64,000 nucleotides of DNA from Candidatus Tisiphia endosymbiont of Beris chalybata. GTDB taxonomy: Bacteria > Pseudomonadota > Alphaproteobacteria > Rickettsiales > Rickettsiaceae. Positions 19,568 through 28,631 of the stretch are shown piece by piece. How positions within the stretch are numbered: position 1 is the first letter of the stretch; each line of letters begins with the position of its first letter. Both the position numbers and the translations under genes were made by a program. Below the pieces are notes generated by a model. It worked only from the letters and a program-made list of their open reading frames with translations. It did no database searches and was not told the DNA's origin. The stretch is taken from assembly GCF_964026555.1 (NCBI RefSeq), contig NZ_OZ032159.1, forward strand, positions 682,001 through 746,000, given 5' to 3'.

Positions 19568-20159
19568 ATGCACCAAATACTACTTCAAGAATTGATTTTA
19601 TATATAGACGGAAATAAATCAAGATTAAAATGTTTGTCTGGGATGATAATCAGTTTAATAACTGGAGGTTCTATCGACCCAAAGGGTTTAGCGCTTGGTA
19701 TTTCAGGTGATGCTAAAGCATCGTCAAAAATCCATAGGATTTATCGATTGTTAAAAGAATTTACTTTTGATTATATGAAGGTTGCATCATTACTGTTAAG
19801 CTTGTTCGGTGTAGGAAATTATGTTGTAGCAATGGATCGAACAAATTGGAAATTTGGTAAAACAGATATTAATATTTTGTTTTTAGTAATTGTAATTGGT
19901 AAGATATCAGTGCCAATATATTGGCATTCTTTATCGCATGGTGGAGCTTGTTCTAAAGAATTTATGGAAGAATTTTTGCAGAAGTTTATTGACAATTTTG
20001 GGGTTGAAAAAATAAAATATTTACTTGCTGATCGAGAATTTATGAATAAAGAATGGTTAAATTTCTTAATAGATAATCATATAAGATTTGCTATTCCCCT
20101 AAGAACGGATCACCAAATTCGTCTTGAGAAAGGTTTAAAAACTTTAACGATTGGAAAAA
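19568..20159 (+). pseudogene. IS4-family transposase, 3' end lost at a repeat A copy
   Basis: The N-terminal about 197 residues of a DDE transposase homologous to the intact one at 54365-55468: VVAMDRTNWKFGKTDINIL carries the first Asp and LLADREFMNKEWLNFL the second. The expected YREK region with the catalytic Glu is missing. At 20160 the sequence switches to repeat A, which adds the artificial tail IDLLHNLI and a stop. The ATG at 19568 follows a GGAGGG-rich leader. Inactive. Confidence 0.85.
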
Positions 20160-20216
20160 TAGACCTCTTGCATAACCTAATCTAATTGGTAATTTTGTCG
20201 TCGAAACTCCTCTCTG
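20160..20216. repeat. Palindromic element A, half copy (reverse orientation)
   Basis: Starts tagacctcttgcataaccta and continues through ttgtcgtcgaaactcctctc before breaking off at the start of the next transposase fragment. This is the right half of the element read in the opposite direction to copies 1 and 2. Confidence 0.85.
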
Positions 20217-20235
20217 AGTAGAGAGGTTTAACCAA

Positions 20236-21313
20236 ATGGAGCGGTGGGTAGAAGAGGGATTAGATTCTATTGATTTAGGAGATGCGAGGTTAAATGAGCG
20301 TTCTAAGGAGATACTGGGAGCATTTTTTGGTAAGCATAGTGCCTAGCATTAATAGTAGTTTTAAGGGCTGGCCGGAAGTAAAGGCCGCTTACAGATTTTT
20401 TGATAATGACAATGTTAGTAGTGATCAAATATTACACCCTCATTATCAAGCAAGCGTTAGAAGGATAGAAAAAGAAGAGATAATTTTATGTGTACAAGAT
20501 ACTACGATTTTAAATTATAGTCATCGCAAGCAGCTGGTCTTGGTCATATATATAATACCAAAGATCAAGGATTGTTATTACATCCTACTATTGCTTTTAA
20601 CAAGAGCGGGGTTTGTCTTGGCGTGCTTGATAATAAAAGCTTTATTAGAGATGAATTACAGGGGAAGAAAGCAAGGAGCATAGCTAAAGCTATAGAAGAG
20701 AAAGAGTCCATAAGATGGATAGAGAGTTATAGATTAACTAATAAAATAGCTGGGAACTATAAGGATAAATTATTCATCAATATAGCTGATAGGGAGGGAG
20801 ATTTTTATGAGTTTTTAAGTGAATATAAATTAGGGGAATCTGCTGCCCATATTATTGTTAGAGCTAAAAGTGACAGGTTATTAAGCGGGAATGAGCCTGA
20901 TGAGACAAGGAAATTATTTGGTTATTTAAGACAGCAAAGAGCAAGCTCTAAGGTTATATTTCAGCTCTGTGCAATAGATAAAAAAAGAAAAGACAGAACG
21001 GTAGTCCAAACTATTAAATTTTGTAGAATAAAGCTGGATCCCCCGCGTAAAGTCAAGAAGCTCAATGAGCTAGGGTTCCTAGAAATTAATGCCATATTAT
21101 GCACAGAAGAAAACCCACCTCAAGGTGAGATGCCGGTGGAATGGCTGCTATTTACTACGCTTGATATAGATAAGGATTCTACGGTATTAGAGATAGTAAA
21201 ATATTACCAGTTAAGATGGCAAATTGAGATATATTTTAAGATATTAAAAAGTGGTTGTAAGATAGAAGAATTACAGCTAGAGAATATCGCTCGGCTAAAG
21301 AATGCCATATCAA
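20236..21313 (+). pseudogene. Tn5/IS50-like (IS4 family) transposase with two frameshifts and lost 3' end
   Basis: Conceptual joining gives MERWVEEGLDSIDLGDARLN, then PEVKAAYRFFDNDNVS, then IILCVQDTTILNYSHR (first Asp), INIADREGDFYEFL (second Asp), PVEWLLFTTLDID and the YREK motif YYQLRWQIEIYFKILKSG with the catalytic Glu. This is the layout of Tn5-type transposases. Frame changes occur near 20340 (after FFGKHSA) and near 20535 (between YSHRK and AGLGHIYNT). The C-terminus is replaced at 21314 by repeat A, giving the tail IDLLHNLI. Inactive. The GTTTAACCAAATGG start region has no ribosome binding site. Confidence 0.88.
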
Positions 21314-21564
21314 TAGACCTCTTGCATAACCTAATCTAATTGGTAATTTTGTCGTCGAAACTCCTCTCTGTTCCTCACGTACGTCTATGTATAGCTTAGG
21401 GTACTATGATACATACACGATAGTACGCGGGAAGCTTAGTAGTCATGCTTGCTTGAAGATAAACACCCTGTACGCACCTTAATGAACTATACTATACGCT
21501 GCGGTACTCGACTTCGTTTCTCCTAAAAATTCTTCAATTATCTTTAGGTTATGCAAGAGGTCTA
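21314..21564. repeat. Palindromic element A, reverse copy with a 105-bp insert
   Basis: Both termini are intact (tagacctcttgcataaccta at the left and the complement ending at 21564), and the element is 146 bp once the insert at 21392-21496 is removed. The insert is flanked by TA on each side (21390-21391 and 21495-21496). Confidence 0.9.
21392..21496. repeat. Repeat G inserted at a TA inside repeat A
   Basis: A 105-bp block, including one duplicated TA, splits an otherwise perfect repeat A. Its sequence (acacgatagtacgcgggaag, then acaccctgtacgcaccttaa) matches 11087-11169. The TA duplication suggests mariner/IS630-type insertion, although its terminal inverted repeats are weak. Confidence 0.75.
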
Positions 21565-21988
21565 TTTAATTATTAACAATAAAGGAGAGATAATGGCAGT
21601 TAAAATTACTAAAGGAAATAGAAGTGATATCTCTACTGTTTTGTCTATGACTCAAGGGTTAGAAGGTAAATTATTTGGTGATAAGGCTTATATATCAAAG
21701 GAGATATTTAACAAACTTTTTGCTAAAAGCTTACGTTTATTTACCAGTATTCGCAAAGATATGACAAAACATTTACTTGGAATAGAAGATAAAGTACCGT
21801 TAAAGAACAGAGCTCTAATTGAGTCAGTATTTAATGTACTCAAAAATTGCATGAATCTAGAGCATTCAAGAAATAGATCACCTGTTAATTTTCTAATCCA
21901 TATTTTGGCTTGTGTGGTAGGATATGCTATTAAAAAACTTAGCTTGAAATTAGTTACTTCTGCTAATCCTCCTTTGTTCTTATCCTAA
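21565..21988 (+). pseudogene. IS982-like transposase, C-terminal remnant
   Basis: About 140 residues without a proper start: YLIINNKGEIMAVKITKGN, then GKLFGDKAYISKEIF (second catalytic Asp), LFTSIRKDMT, and NRALIESVFNVLKNCMNLEH (catalytic Glu), then HSRNRSPVNFLIHILACVVG. This order is typical of the C-terminal half of IS982-family enzymes. The upstream half is missing and the fragment begins exactly where repeat A ends. Not functional. Confidence 0.8.
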
Positions 21989-22017
21989 ACTCACATATGA
22001 TAAAATAAAAAAAACAA

Positions 22018-22162
22018 TAGACCTCTTGCATAACCTAAAGATAATTGAAGAATTTTTAGGAGAAACGAAGTCGAGTACCGCAGCGTACATAGACGTACGT
22101 GAGGAACAGAGAGGAGTTTCGACGACAAAATCACCACTAGATCTCCTTATGCAGGAAGTCTA
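22018..22162. repeat. Chimeric palindromic element: left part A, right end B
   Basis: From 22018 the sequence follows repeat A closely through gaggagtttcgacgacaaaa. It then ends with tccttatgcaggaagtct, the terminus of repeat B, not of repeat A. The length (145 bp) is the normal one, so the exchange was homologous in position. Confidence 0.85.
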
Positions 22163-22190
22163 ATACTTTTATAGCGAATTCTCAGGGCAT

Positions 22191-23498
22191 TTAAGGAGTA
22201 TATTCTTGCTCAACGTTACTATCTAACCACAGAACTTTTATAGTATGAGGTTTAATTGAGTGATACATTTGATCAGAGAAGTTAGCAGTAAGTTTTATTT
22301 TATTACCAAAAATAGTTTGTTGTACTTGTCGGTTATCATCTAACCATCTAAATTCTGCTATTATACTATAGTCGGGTTCTACCCCTGCTAGTGATATTTC
22401 TGATGAGCAAGTATCATAATATATACTGTCTAGAGCTTCATTATTATTTCTAGAGTCACTATGATATTCAAGTTCTGGGCAATGTCGCTCATCGTCCGCT
22501 GGAACTCCAAGAACACTGTCATGTTCTTCTTGAGGATCAATATTACTATATTCTCGTAATATTTCTTCACCTCGTTCTTTTATCTTTTGAAGCGTAGTAA
22601 CTTTTTCTTCTAATTTTTCTCTTTTATTTATAATTGCTGTCTCTGTATTCCACGCGCCTTTATACCACAAACTACCCTGATAACTTTTTAAGTGGTTATC
22701 AATATATTGATCTATATCTGTAAGTTTTTGCGCTTCCTCAACAAGAGCAGGAGAAAATTCTTCTTCTAATTTATTAAGTACAATTTGATTTAGGCTAGGT
22801 ACTTCCATTGAACGACATAGGTCTGAAGTATAATGTTCAGTATCACCTTTAATGTTACGTAGAACATACGTCGCTTGTAGATAGTTTTGTATGACAGTCT
22901 TTGAACCTTCAATAAAATTACCATTTACTTGCAGTAGTTTAGGCGTCCATGTCAGTGGATTTGATATAAATTCAGGATGAAAACCTTGAATATATTTGTA
23001 TTGTCTTAGACAATCGAGACCTTGTTGATTTGTGAGAGTATAATATGTAAAACCTTCTATCTCTGAGGTAGTTAAATACACCGTTTCTGATGCTTCTTTA
23101 AGCATACCAGAATAATATTTAATTTTTTGATGAGTCTCGTATATTCCTTTAACTCCAGTAAATAGGCCTATACCAGCTGTGATGTATCCAATTATTTGCG
23201 TTAGAGGAGCGAATGTCCCACCAGTTACGACACTACCCACCCCTACCCCAGTAGAAGATGCGGATAAACATTTATAATAATAACTATAACGTTCAGCCTC
23301 TTGTAATTTACTTTTATAAGTTATTGGTTCCGCTTCCTCGACCAGTTTAGAAGCTATTGGCAGCGCGGTCAACCCCAACCATATTTGTGTTCCTGTAATG
23401 TCACACATTTTCGCCCAGGCTGATTTTGCAGCCCATCCGGTTGTAGGAGCCGCTGTTCCGGTAGCTCCTAGTCTCAGTAGCGTTTGTATTCCAAACAT
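22191..23498 (-). CDS. Hypothetical protein with a glycine-rich hydrophobic stretch
   Basis: Family not recognised. A 435-residue protein; the ATG at 23498 has AAGGG 5 bases upstream. Residues 70-120 contain a glycine- and threonine-rich hydrophobic segment, TGVGVGSVVTGG followed by IIGYITAGIGLFTGVKGI, able to span a membrane. The rest is soluble: a helical, charged middle (KREKLEEKVTTLQKIKERGEEI, a short coiled coil) and an acidic C-terminal part with EFRWLDDNRQVQQT. Such a glycine-rich segment followed by coiled coil is seen in some secreted effectors and colicin-like proteins, but I have no positive evidence for either. It is flanked by a chimeric repeat and leuS. Confidence 0.6.
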   Translation of the reverse strand: MFGIQTLLRLGATGTAAPTTGWAAKSAWAKMCDITGTQIWLGLTALPIASKLVEEAEPITYKSKLQEAERYSYYYKCLSASSTGVGVGSVVTGGTFAPLTQIIGYITAGIGLFTGVKGIYETHQKIKYYSGMLKEASETVYLTTSEIEGFTYYTLTNQQGLDCLRQYKYIQGFHPEFISNPLTWTPKLLQVNGNFIEGSKTVIQNYLQATYVLRNIKGDTEHYTSDLCRSMEVPSLNQIVLNKLEEEFSPALVEEAQKLTDIDQYIDNHLKSYQGSLWYKGAWNTETAIINKREKLEEKVTTLQKIKERGEEILREYSNIDPQEEHDSVLGVPADDERHCPELEYHSDSRNNNEALDSIYYDTCSSEISLAGVEPDYSIIAEFRWLDDNRQVQQTIFGNKIKLTANFSDQMYHSIKPHTIKVLWLDSNVEQEYTP

Positions 23499-23630
23499 TT
23501 TATCCCTTTATCTATTAACGTTTATTATAATATATAATAATTTTGAAGGCATTATAGTAAAATACAGAATGCTAGTCAAGCAATATCTTAATATTTTTCT
23601 TAAATTATTAATCTTTACTTAATAATTGCT

Positions 23631-26276
23631 TTAGGTTACTATGTTTACTATTTTTTTTGGGATGATAATAATATTCTTTGGAGGATTATTTTCTAAGTAT
23701 TTTTTTAATGGCTCTAGCTGTAAGGTAACATTCTTAATTTCGTCTTCAGTAGTTAAATTATGAAATTCATGAGTAGCCCTTAATTTACCATTAATTTGGA
23801 TGGCCATTATATAAAATTCTTCTTCTAAAAATGCCTCATCAAATGAAGGCCAAGCTGTTTGATATAACCTTTCTTTATTCCCTAATTTTTGCCAAATTTC
23901 TTCAGTGATATGGGGGATAAATGGGTTGAATAACCTAATTAAGATAACAAAACCTTCTTTAACATTCCTAATATCCTTTTTCGTTTCTCTAGCATATTCC
24001 TCTGATAACGCATTAAATAATTCACGTAATCTTGCTATAGCTTTATTTAATTTAAACTCCCTAATTTCTTCAGTAACATATTTAATAGTGGCATGAGTAA
24101 GCTTTAGTAATTTACTTGACTTAATTTCTGGTAAACAACTCGAGTAATTCTGTGCATGAACCATCGCTTCTGCCATACCAACGAGCTTATTTAAAAAGCG
24201 GCTACATCCTTCAAGACCAGTAGCGGAGCATTCACAATCCTTTTCCGGAGGGCTATCTGATAAGACAAATAATCTTACAGAGTCCGCAGAGTGGTTTGCT
24301 AATATTGTTTCTAAATCTACTACATTCTTTTTAGATTTACTCATTTTTTCTACGCGGCCTTGAAAGACTTCCTTGCCCGTTTTTTTATGTATCAGCTTAT
24401 CTGAATGCTTTACTATTTCGTCAGGATAAAACCAGTTATTTTCAGCATCCCTATAAGTAGCATGGAGGACCATACCTTGAGTTAATAAACTGGTAAAAGG
24501 TTCACGAACGCTAAGATGACCTTGTTCCTGCATGATTTTAGTGAAGAACCTTGCGTATAGAAGGTGCATTACCGCATGCTCTACCCCTCCAATATACTGA
24601 TCGACCGGCAACCAATAATCACAAGAATTTTTATTAGTTATATTAGGAGCAGAGTTGTCACAATAGCGGGTAAAATACCAGGAAGACTCAAAAAAAGTAT
24701 CAAATGTATCAGTTTCACGAAGGGCCGCTTTTTGGCAGGTGGGACAAATAGTATGTTTCCAAGTAGGGTGTAAATCAAGTGGGTTACCCTGCCCCCCAAA
24801 TTTAATATCTTCTGGAAGAGTAACGGGTAAATGAGCCGCTGGTACAGGCACAATACCACAAAGCGAACAATATATTATTGGAATAGGGCAGCCCCAAAAT
24901 CTTTGTCTCGAAACTCCCCAATCTTTCAAGCGATAGTTGGTAATACGCTTGCCTATACTACGGTCTTCAAATTCTTTGATCACTTTTGTTCTAGCCTCTC
25001 GAAGATCTAAATTATCCAGAAAATCTGAATTAATCATTATTCCATCACCAGTGTAAGGTAAAAGAGAAGAATCGTACTCCGCTGATAGGGATTGACATGC
25101 GTCGTTGCTCAATGCTCGCCTATTATCTATAGGCTTTGCTCCATCGCGCCTAGCGGCAAAATCATTTGAGAGGAGTATATTTGTCCCCATTCCTAAATCA
25201 ACGTTTTGAGGTAGCACCACTGGTTTGATTGGTAATTGCAGTTTAATAGCTAATTCATGATCCCTTTCATCATGAGCGGGGCAACCAAAAATAGCCCCTG
25301 TCCCATAATCCATAAGAACAAAATTGGTTATAATAACCGGTAGCGTAATACTGGGGTTAAAAGGGTGGATAACAGAGAGATTAGTAAACACCCCATCTTT
25401 TTCAGCTTTTTCTACTGCGAGATTATTATGTAAATTAGTACATTGTTGGATAAAAGAGAGAATATCATCATTTTTATCTATTAATTGATCAACTATAGGG
25501 TGGTTATAAGCTATAGCTAGAAAGCTGGCCCCAAACACTGTCTCTGGTCTTGTGGAAAATACTTCAATAATATGAGGGCTATCTTTGATAGCCCAATTAA
25601 AGTTGCTTCCCTCAGATTTGCCTATCCATTTTTCCTGCATAGCTTTCACTGAATCAGGCCAATGGGTCAGTTTTGGAATTTCATTTAATAATTCTTCAGC
25701 ATAGTTAGTAATTTTTAGGAACCATTGCTTTAAGTATCGCTTTTCAATTAAAGCACCAGAACGCCATCCGCGTCCATCAATTACTTGCTCATTCGCTAGA
25801 ACAGTTTGATCCACAGGATCCCAATTAACTAAGGATTCTTTCTGATAAGCTAATCCCCTTTCATACAACTCTAAAAAGAATTTTTGTTCATGTTTATAAT
25901 ATTCGGGAGCACAAGTAGTGACCTCTCGTGACCAATCATAGGAAAAACCAATTGATTGTAATTGATTTCTCATAGTATCAATATTATTATAAGTCCATTC
26001 TTTAGGGTGAGAATTATTATTGATAGCGGCATTTTCTGCTGGCAATCCAAAAGCATCCCACCCCATAGGATGCAGTACGTTATAGCCTTGCGCTTTCATA
26101 AAGCGCGCAGTACAATCCCCTATTGAGTAATTCCGTAAATGCCCAACATGAATTTTGCCCGAAGGATAAGGCAACATTTCAAGGACATAATATTTAGGTT
26201 TATTACTGTCGTTGATTGTGGCGAAAGCTTTTTCTTCATGCCAAATTTTTTGCCACTTCTTTTCAATATCTTTCAT
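23631..26276 (-). CDS. leuS: Leucyl-tRNA synthetase with an in-frame repeat insertion
   Basis: Charges tRNA-Leu. The class I motif HVGH ([15 protein letters not shown]) and KMSKS ([12 protein letters not shown]) are present. The CP1 editing domain has [13 protein letters not shown] and [17 protein letters not shown] zinc-ribbon-like CSLCG and CPTCQK pair lies in the middle. The ATG at 26276 ([12 protein letters not shown]) is the natural start; a TTG three codons earlier is unlikely. The protein is about 881 residues, longer than E. coli LeuRS (860). The excess includes about 39 residues, roughly 367-405, reading [18 protein letters not shown] and continuing to AEYDSSLL. This block is repeat E (25063-25179) read in frame, placed between the HDERD-containing part of CP1 and [11 protein letters not shown]. 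All motifs are intact, so the enzyme should still function. Confidence 0.96.
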   Translation of the reverse strand: MKDIEKKWQKIWHEEKAFATINDSNKPKYYVLEMLPYPSGKIHVGHLRNYSIGDCTARFMKAQGYNVLHPMGWDAFGLPAENAAINNNSHPKEWTYNNIDTMRNQLQSIGFSYDWSREVTTCAPEYYKHEQKFFLELYERGLAYQKESLVNWDPVDQTVLANEQVIDGRGWRSGALIEKRYLKQWFLKITNYAEELLNEIPKLTHWPDSVKAMQEKWIGKSEGSNFNWAIKDSPHIIEVFSTRPETVFGASFLAIAYNHPIVDQLIDKNDDILSFIQQCTNLHNNLAVEKAEKDGVFTNLSVIHPFNPSITLPVIITNFVLMDYGTGAIFGCPAHDERDHELAIKLQLPIKPVVLPQNVDLGMGTNILLSNDFAARRDGAKPIDNRRALSNDACQSLSAEYDSSLLPYTGDGIMINSDFLDNLDLREARTKVIKEFEDRSIGKRITNYRLKDWGVSRQRFWGCPIPIIYCSLCGIVPVPAAHLPVTLPEDIKFGGQGNPLDLHPTWKHTICPTCQKAALRETDTFDTFFESSWYFTRYCDNSAPNITNKNSCDYWLPVDQYIGGVEHAVMHLLYARFFTKIMQEQGHLSVREPFTSLLTQGMVLHATYRDAENNWFYPDEIVKHSDKLIHKKTGKEVFQGRVEKMSKSKKNVVDLETILANHSADSVRLFVLSDSPPEKDCECSATGLEGCSRFLNKLVGMAEAMVHAQNYSSCLPEIKSSKLLKLTHATIKYVTEEIREFKLNKAIARLRELFNALSEEYARETKKDIRNVKEGFVILIRLFNPFIPHITEEIWQKLGNKERLYQTAWPSFDEAFLEEEFYIMAIQINGKLRATHEFHNLTTEDEIKNVTLQLEPLKKYLENNPPKNIIIIPKKIVNIVT
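25063..25179. repeat. Repeat E, in-frame copy inside leuS
   Basis: Shares cgtcgttgctcaa, gctcgcctattat, tataggct and ccatcgcgcctagc with the intergenic copy at 35215-35322, in the same order. Ends agaagaatcgtactcc and gagaggagtat are imperfect complements. It is translated without a stop in the leuS frame. Confidence 0.85.
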
Positions 26277-26334
26277 AATTTTCAAAATAAAATTCCAACC
26301 TTTAATCGACGATAATTATTAAAGGATTATATTA

Positions 26335-26458
26335 CTCACTTCGCTGAATTGTTTTTTTATTTTATCGTAAACTCACGTACTCAGGTGCTTATATGTACGC
26401 AGCAAACGCTCGCCCTTCAAAAGAAAATGATAGTTCTTTAAGTATAAGCAGTATATAT
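26335..26458. repeat. Palindromic element D, reverse copy between leuS and the DUF3576 gene
   Basis: This is the reverse complement of the copy at 6031-6158: tcgctgaattgtttttttat at the left and gtataagcagtata at the right, with atgtacgcagcaaacgctcg in the middle. It splits what is usually a leuS-adjacent gene pair. Confidence 0.75.
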
Positions 26459-26460
26459 CA

Positions 26461-26979
26461 TTATTTTCCTTCAGCACTAATATATAATTCTCGTGCTTTT
26501 CGTAGTATTTTATCTTCTATACTAATAGCTAAATTGGAAGCATTAGAATGATCTACCCAATTACCTTTTTTAAGTAGTTGCTCAAACACCCTAACTTGAA
26601 TGGAATCAGGGCTAATTATATTATCTTTAATAATAATATTGATTTTAAATCGAAAATTTTTATTTTCCTTAGGGCTATACCATTCAGTAATAATAATGCC
26701 ACCATTTGAATCAGCAGAAGCCATAGGAATAAAATTTAACGCTTCTACTGACGCTTGCCATAAATATTTATTAATTTGATGATCCTTAGACTTTGTGGAT
26801 TCATTTTTTATTTTACTAGGCCTAAAAGTTAATCCTTCTTCCCCAGCTAAGGACCCCATTTTCTGGAGTTTTCTTTCTTCTTCTGTTTCAGGATAGTCTG
26901 TATTTACCGCTACAGCATAGTTATTAAGGAAGAATTGGAGAATTATTATCCCCATAATTTGGCGAAAGTATTTTTGCAT
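26461..26979 (-). CDS. DUF3576 domain protein (probable exported protein)
   Basis: A 172-residue alphaproteobacterial protein with an N-terminal signal-like segment (MQKYFRQIMGIIILQFFLNNYAVA). The DUF3576 core is recognisable: KYLWQASVEALNFIPMASAD, then GGIIITEWYS, then the conserved basic and aromatic residues of FRFKINIIIKD. In alphaproteobacteria this gene often lies upstream of leuS in the same direction, as here, although a repeat D is now between them. Function unknown; an envelope location is likely from the signal sequence. Confidence 0.8.
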   Translation of the reverse strand: MQKYFRQIMGIIILQFFLNNYAVAVNTDYPETEEERKLQKMGSLAGEEGLTFRPSKIKNESTKSKDHQINKYLWQASVEALNFIPMASADSNGGIIITEWYSPKENKNFRFKINIIIKDNIISPDSIQVRVFEQLLKKGNWVDHSNASNLAISIEDKILRKARELYISAEGK

Positions 26980-27006
26980 AAATTTATTAATTTTTAAAGT
27001 TAAATT

Positions 27007-27299
27007 AGACTTCTTGCATAAGTCAAAGTAGCCCTTCGGAATTTTGAGAAGAAATGGGCCCGCTACTAAAGCGTACTACTAGGTTCTGTGAAGGTTTCTA
27101 TGTAATGAGTAGATTTATAGGCATTTTTTCTCACAGAACCGCAGTGTACTAACATGTACGTGAGGATTCAAGAACGAAAATAACGATCGATAAGACCATT
27201 AGATAAAAACCTTCCCAGAACCTAGTAGTACGCAGGTAGGGTTCCCACATCTTTCTCAGAGAAAATGACCGGCTAGCTAGACTGATGCAGAAGGCTATA
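27007..27299. repeat. Repeat B interrupted by repeat C
   Basis: The left end tagacttcttgcataagtca and the degenerate right end gactgatgcagaaggctata belong to repeat B. Its core gcgtacta is broken at 27079 and resumes at agtacgcagg near 27226. Removing the insert restores one repeat B of about normal length. Confidence 0.7.
27080..27224. repeat. Palindromic element C, nested copy (145 bp)
   Basis: Starts taggttctgtgaaggtttct and ends ccttcccagaaccta. It shares tgagtagatttataggcatt and the centre gtgtactaacatgtacgtga with the copy at 43114-43258. Confidence 0.85.
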
Positions 27300-27430
27300 A
27301 TACCATTTCCGAAAACTAATCATCTACGTTCGCCTTACTTCATGATCTCCGCTCCTTGCGTACTAATATGTACGCGTTGGTGCAGGGCCCTCATATTCCT
27401 AATGCTAATTTAGTTTGGGAAATGGTATTA
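27298..27430. repeat. TA-flanked MITE (element F), with IS630-like ends
   Basis: Inverted repeats accatttccgaaaactaa and ttagtttgggaaatggt, flanked by TA. The first bases (CCATTTCC) match the terminal inverted repeats of the IS630-family element 1.2 kb away (28628-29730). The centre gcgtactaatatgtacgcgt is the shared palindromic core. No coding capacity. Confidence 0.8.
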
Positions 27431-27631
27431 CTACTTTCCTTACCTATATTGTTATTCTGTTGTTCTTGCATCTTTATAATTCTTTCTAATATTTTATTTA
27501 TTTAGTTCATGGCTTAATATGATAAAAATATACATAGCTTTTGTCAATGCATTATATCTTATAGGTAGCACACGGCAATTTAAAAGTCACCCTCAAACAT
27601 TGCAACAAGTGATTATTAAGAATAACAAACA

Positions 27632-27750
27632 TCATTGCGAGAAGGCGTGAAGCGCCTACCGAAGCAGTCATGAGAATTAAATCATCGTATTTTTGTAGAT
27701 TTTCGTGGATTGCTTCGTCGGTTGCAGTAAGCAACCTCCTCGCAATGACG
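27632..27750. repeat. Rickettsial palindromic element (RPE-like)
   Basis: Ends atcattgcgagaaggcg and cctcctcgcaatgacg are imperfect complements. The inner parts gaagcagtcatgag and ggattgcttcgtcggttgc have the look of the palindromes that are dispersed in Rickettsia genomes. It is a single copy in this window. Confidence 0.8.
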
Positions 27751-28037
27751 TTTGCAGTAATATTTACTTAAAGTCATTTTAGCCTTTTTCAATTTCAGAG
27801 CGCGACTTTTGAACTGTCCGGTAGATAGTAATTGCTTAATTAGCCCTCTTTCACAGTGTGCATCGAGCTGGTCTACTCTTTTGCTTCCCAGAATTGGTTT
27901 TTGACAATATCACGGGTTAAGGTGCTTATCTACCTTACCTACTGCGCTCGATGCGAGTTTCGTAAGAAGTCTATTTTCAAATCCAACTCCAGAAATCACT
28001 CGAATATTTCGCCTCCCCACTCTTCAGTTGCCTATTA

Positions 28038-28631
28038 TTAATCAGGATCAAGTGGCGCTACAGTGATAGCCTTAAGAAGCTCAATTATTTTTTGTCGAAT
28101 TATAGGGTTAGGCACTTCTACAAATGCTTTCACTAATGCTACTATTTCTTGTTGTAAGGCATAGCACATGTCCTTCTTGATTGCTTCCTCTACTTCTGCA
28201 GTTAATTGGGACAATGAGTCTAGGGTCAAATTTTCTTCCTTTAAAGAGGTAGACCTCGGAAGCGCCGCGTCCTTTTCCCGTTCTTTCCGTGTACTAATTG
28301 GAGCAGCACCCGCTGGACTATCTTCCTTTGGGGGGGCTACATAATCTGCTGATTCCTCCGCAATAATATACTGTAAGAATTTATAATCGTCTTCTGTAGT
28401 AAAAAAATATTCATTAGGTGGTTTAATGTGGGGGACATCCAGGAAATACTCAGGCGGTACCTTTAACTCTTTAGCCAAAAAATATAATGTACCGCCTGCT
28501 ACTGGGATGACAGCATTTTCATATTTTTGGACTTGTTTTTCATTGATCTTAACTGCTTTGCTTAATTCTTTCTGACTCATACCGAGCATTTCACGGCGCT
28601 CTTTTAAACGCTTTGCAATAATTAATACCAT
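28038..28631 (-). CDS. XRE-family transcriptional regulator with IS630 at its 5' end
   Basis: A 197-residue protein. Residues 4-60 are a Cro/CI-type helix-turn-helix: IAKRLKERREMLGMSQKELS, then KINEKQVQKYENAVIPVAGG, then LYFLAKELKVPPEYFLDV. The rest is a linker with PPKEDSPAG and a helical acidic C-terminal region. The first codon (ATG at 28631-28629) lies in the terminal inverted repeat of the adjacent IS630-family element; only the codons from TTA ATT onwards are host sequence. The N-terminal residues are therefore IS-made (MV), and the natural start and promoter have been displaced. It may still be translated, as the HTH is complete. Confidence 0.75.
   Translation of the reverse strand: MVLIIAKRLKERREMLGMSQKELSKAVKINEKQVQKYENAVIPVAGGTLYFLAKELKVPPEYFLDVPHIKPPNEYFFTTEDDYKFLQYIIAEESADYVAPPKEDSPAGAAPISTRKEREKDAALPRSTSLKEENLTLDSLSQLTAEVEEAIKKDMCYALQQEIVALVKAFVEVPNPIIRQKIIELLKAITVAPLDPD

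Larger units (their letters stand above)
26980..28037. other. Long repeat-rich gap without genes
   Basis: From left to right it holds a repeat B split by a nested repeat C (27007-27299), the TA-flanked element F (27298-27430), an AT-rich spacer, a classic rickettsial palindromic element (27632-27750), and about 280 bases of unassigned sequence to 28037. The unassigned part includes gctcgatgcgagtttcgtaa, which resembles a segment near 43528. I see no coding frame with support. Confidence 0.6.

Noticed and set aside
27552..27734. 60-codon frame across the rickettsial palindromic element
   Set aside because: It consists mostly of repeat sequence and has no ribosome binding site.
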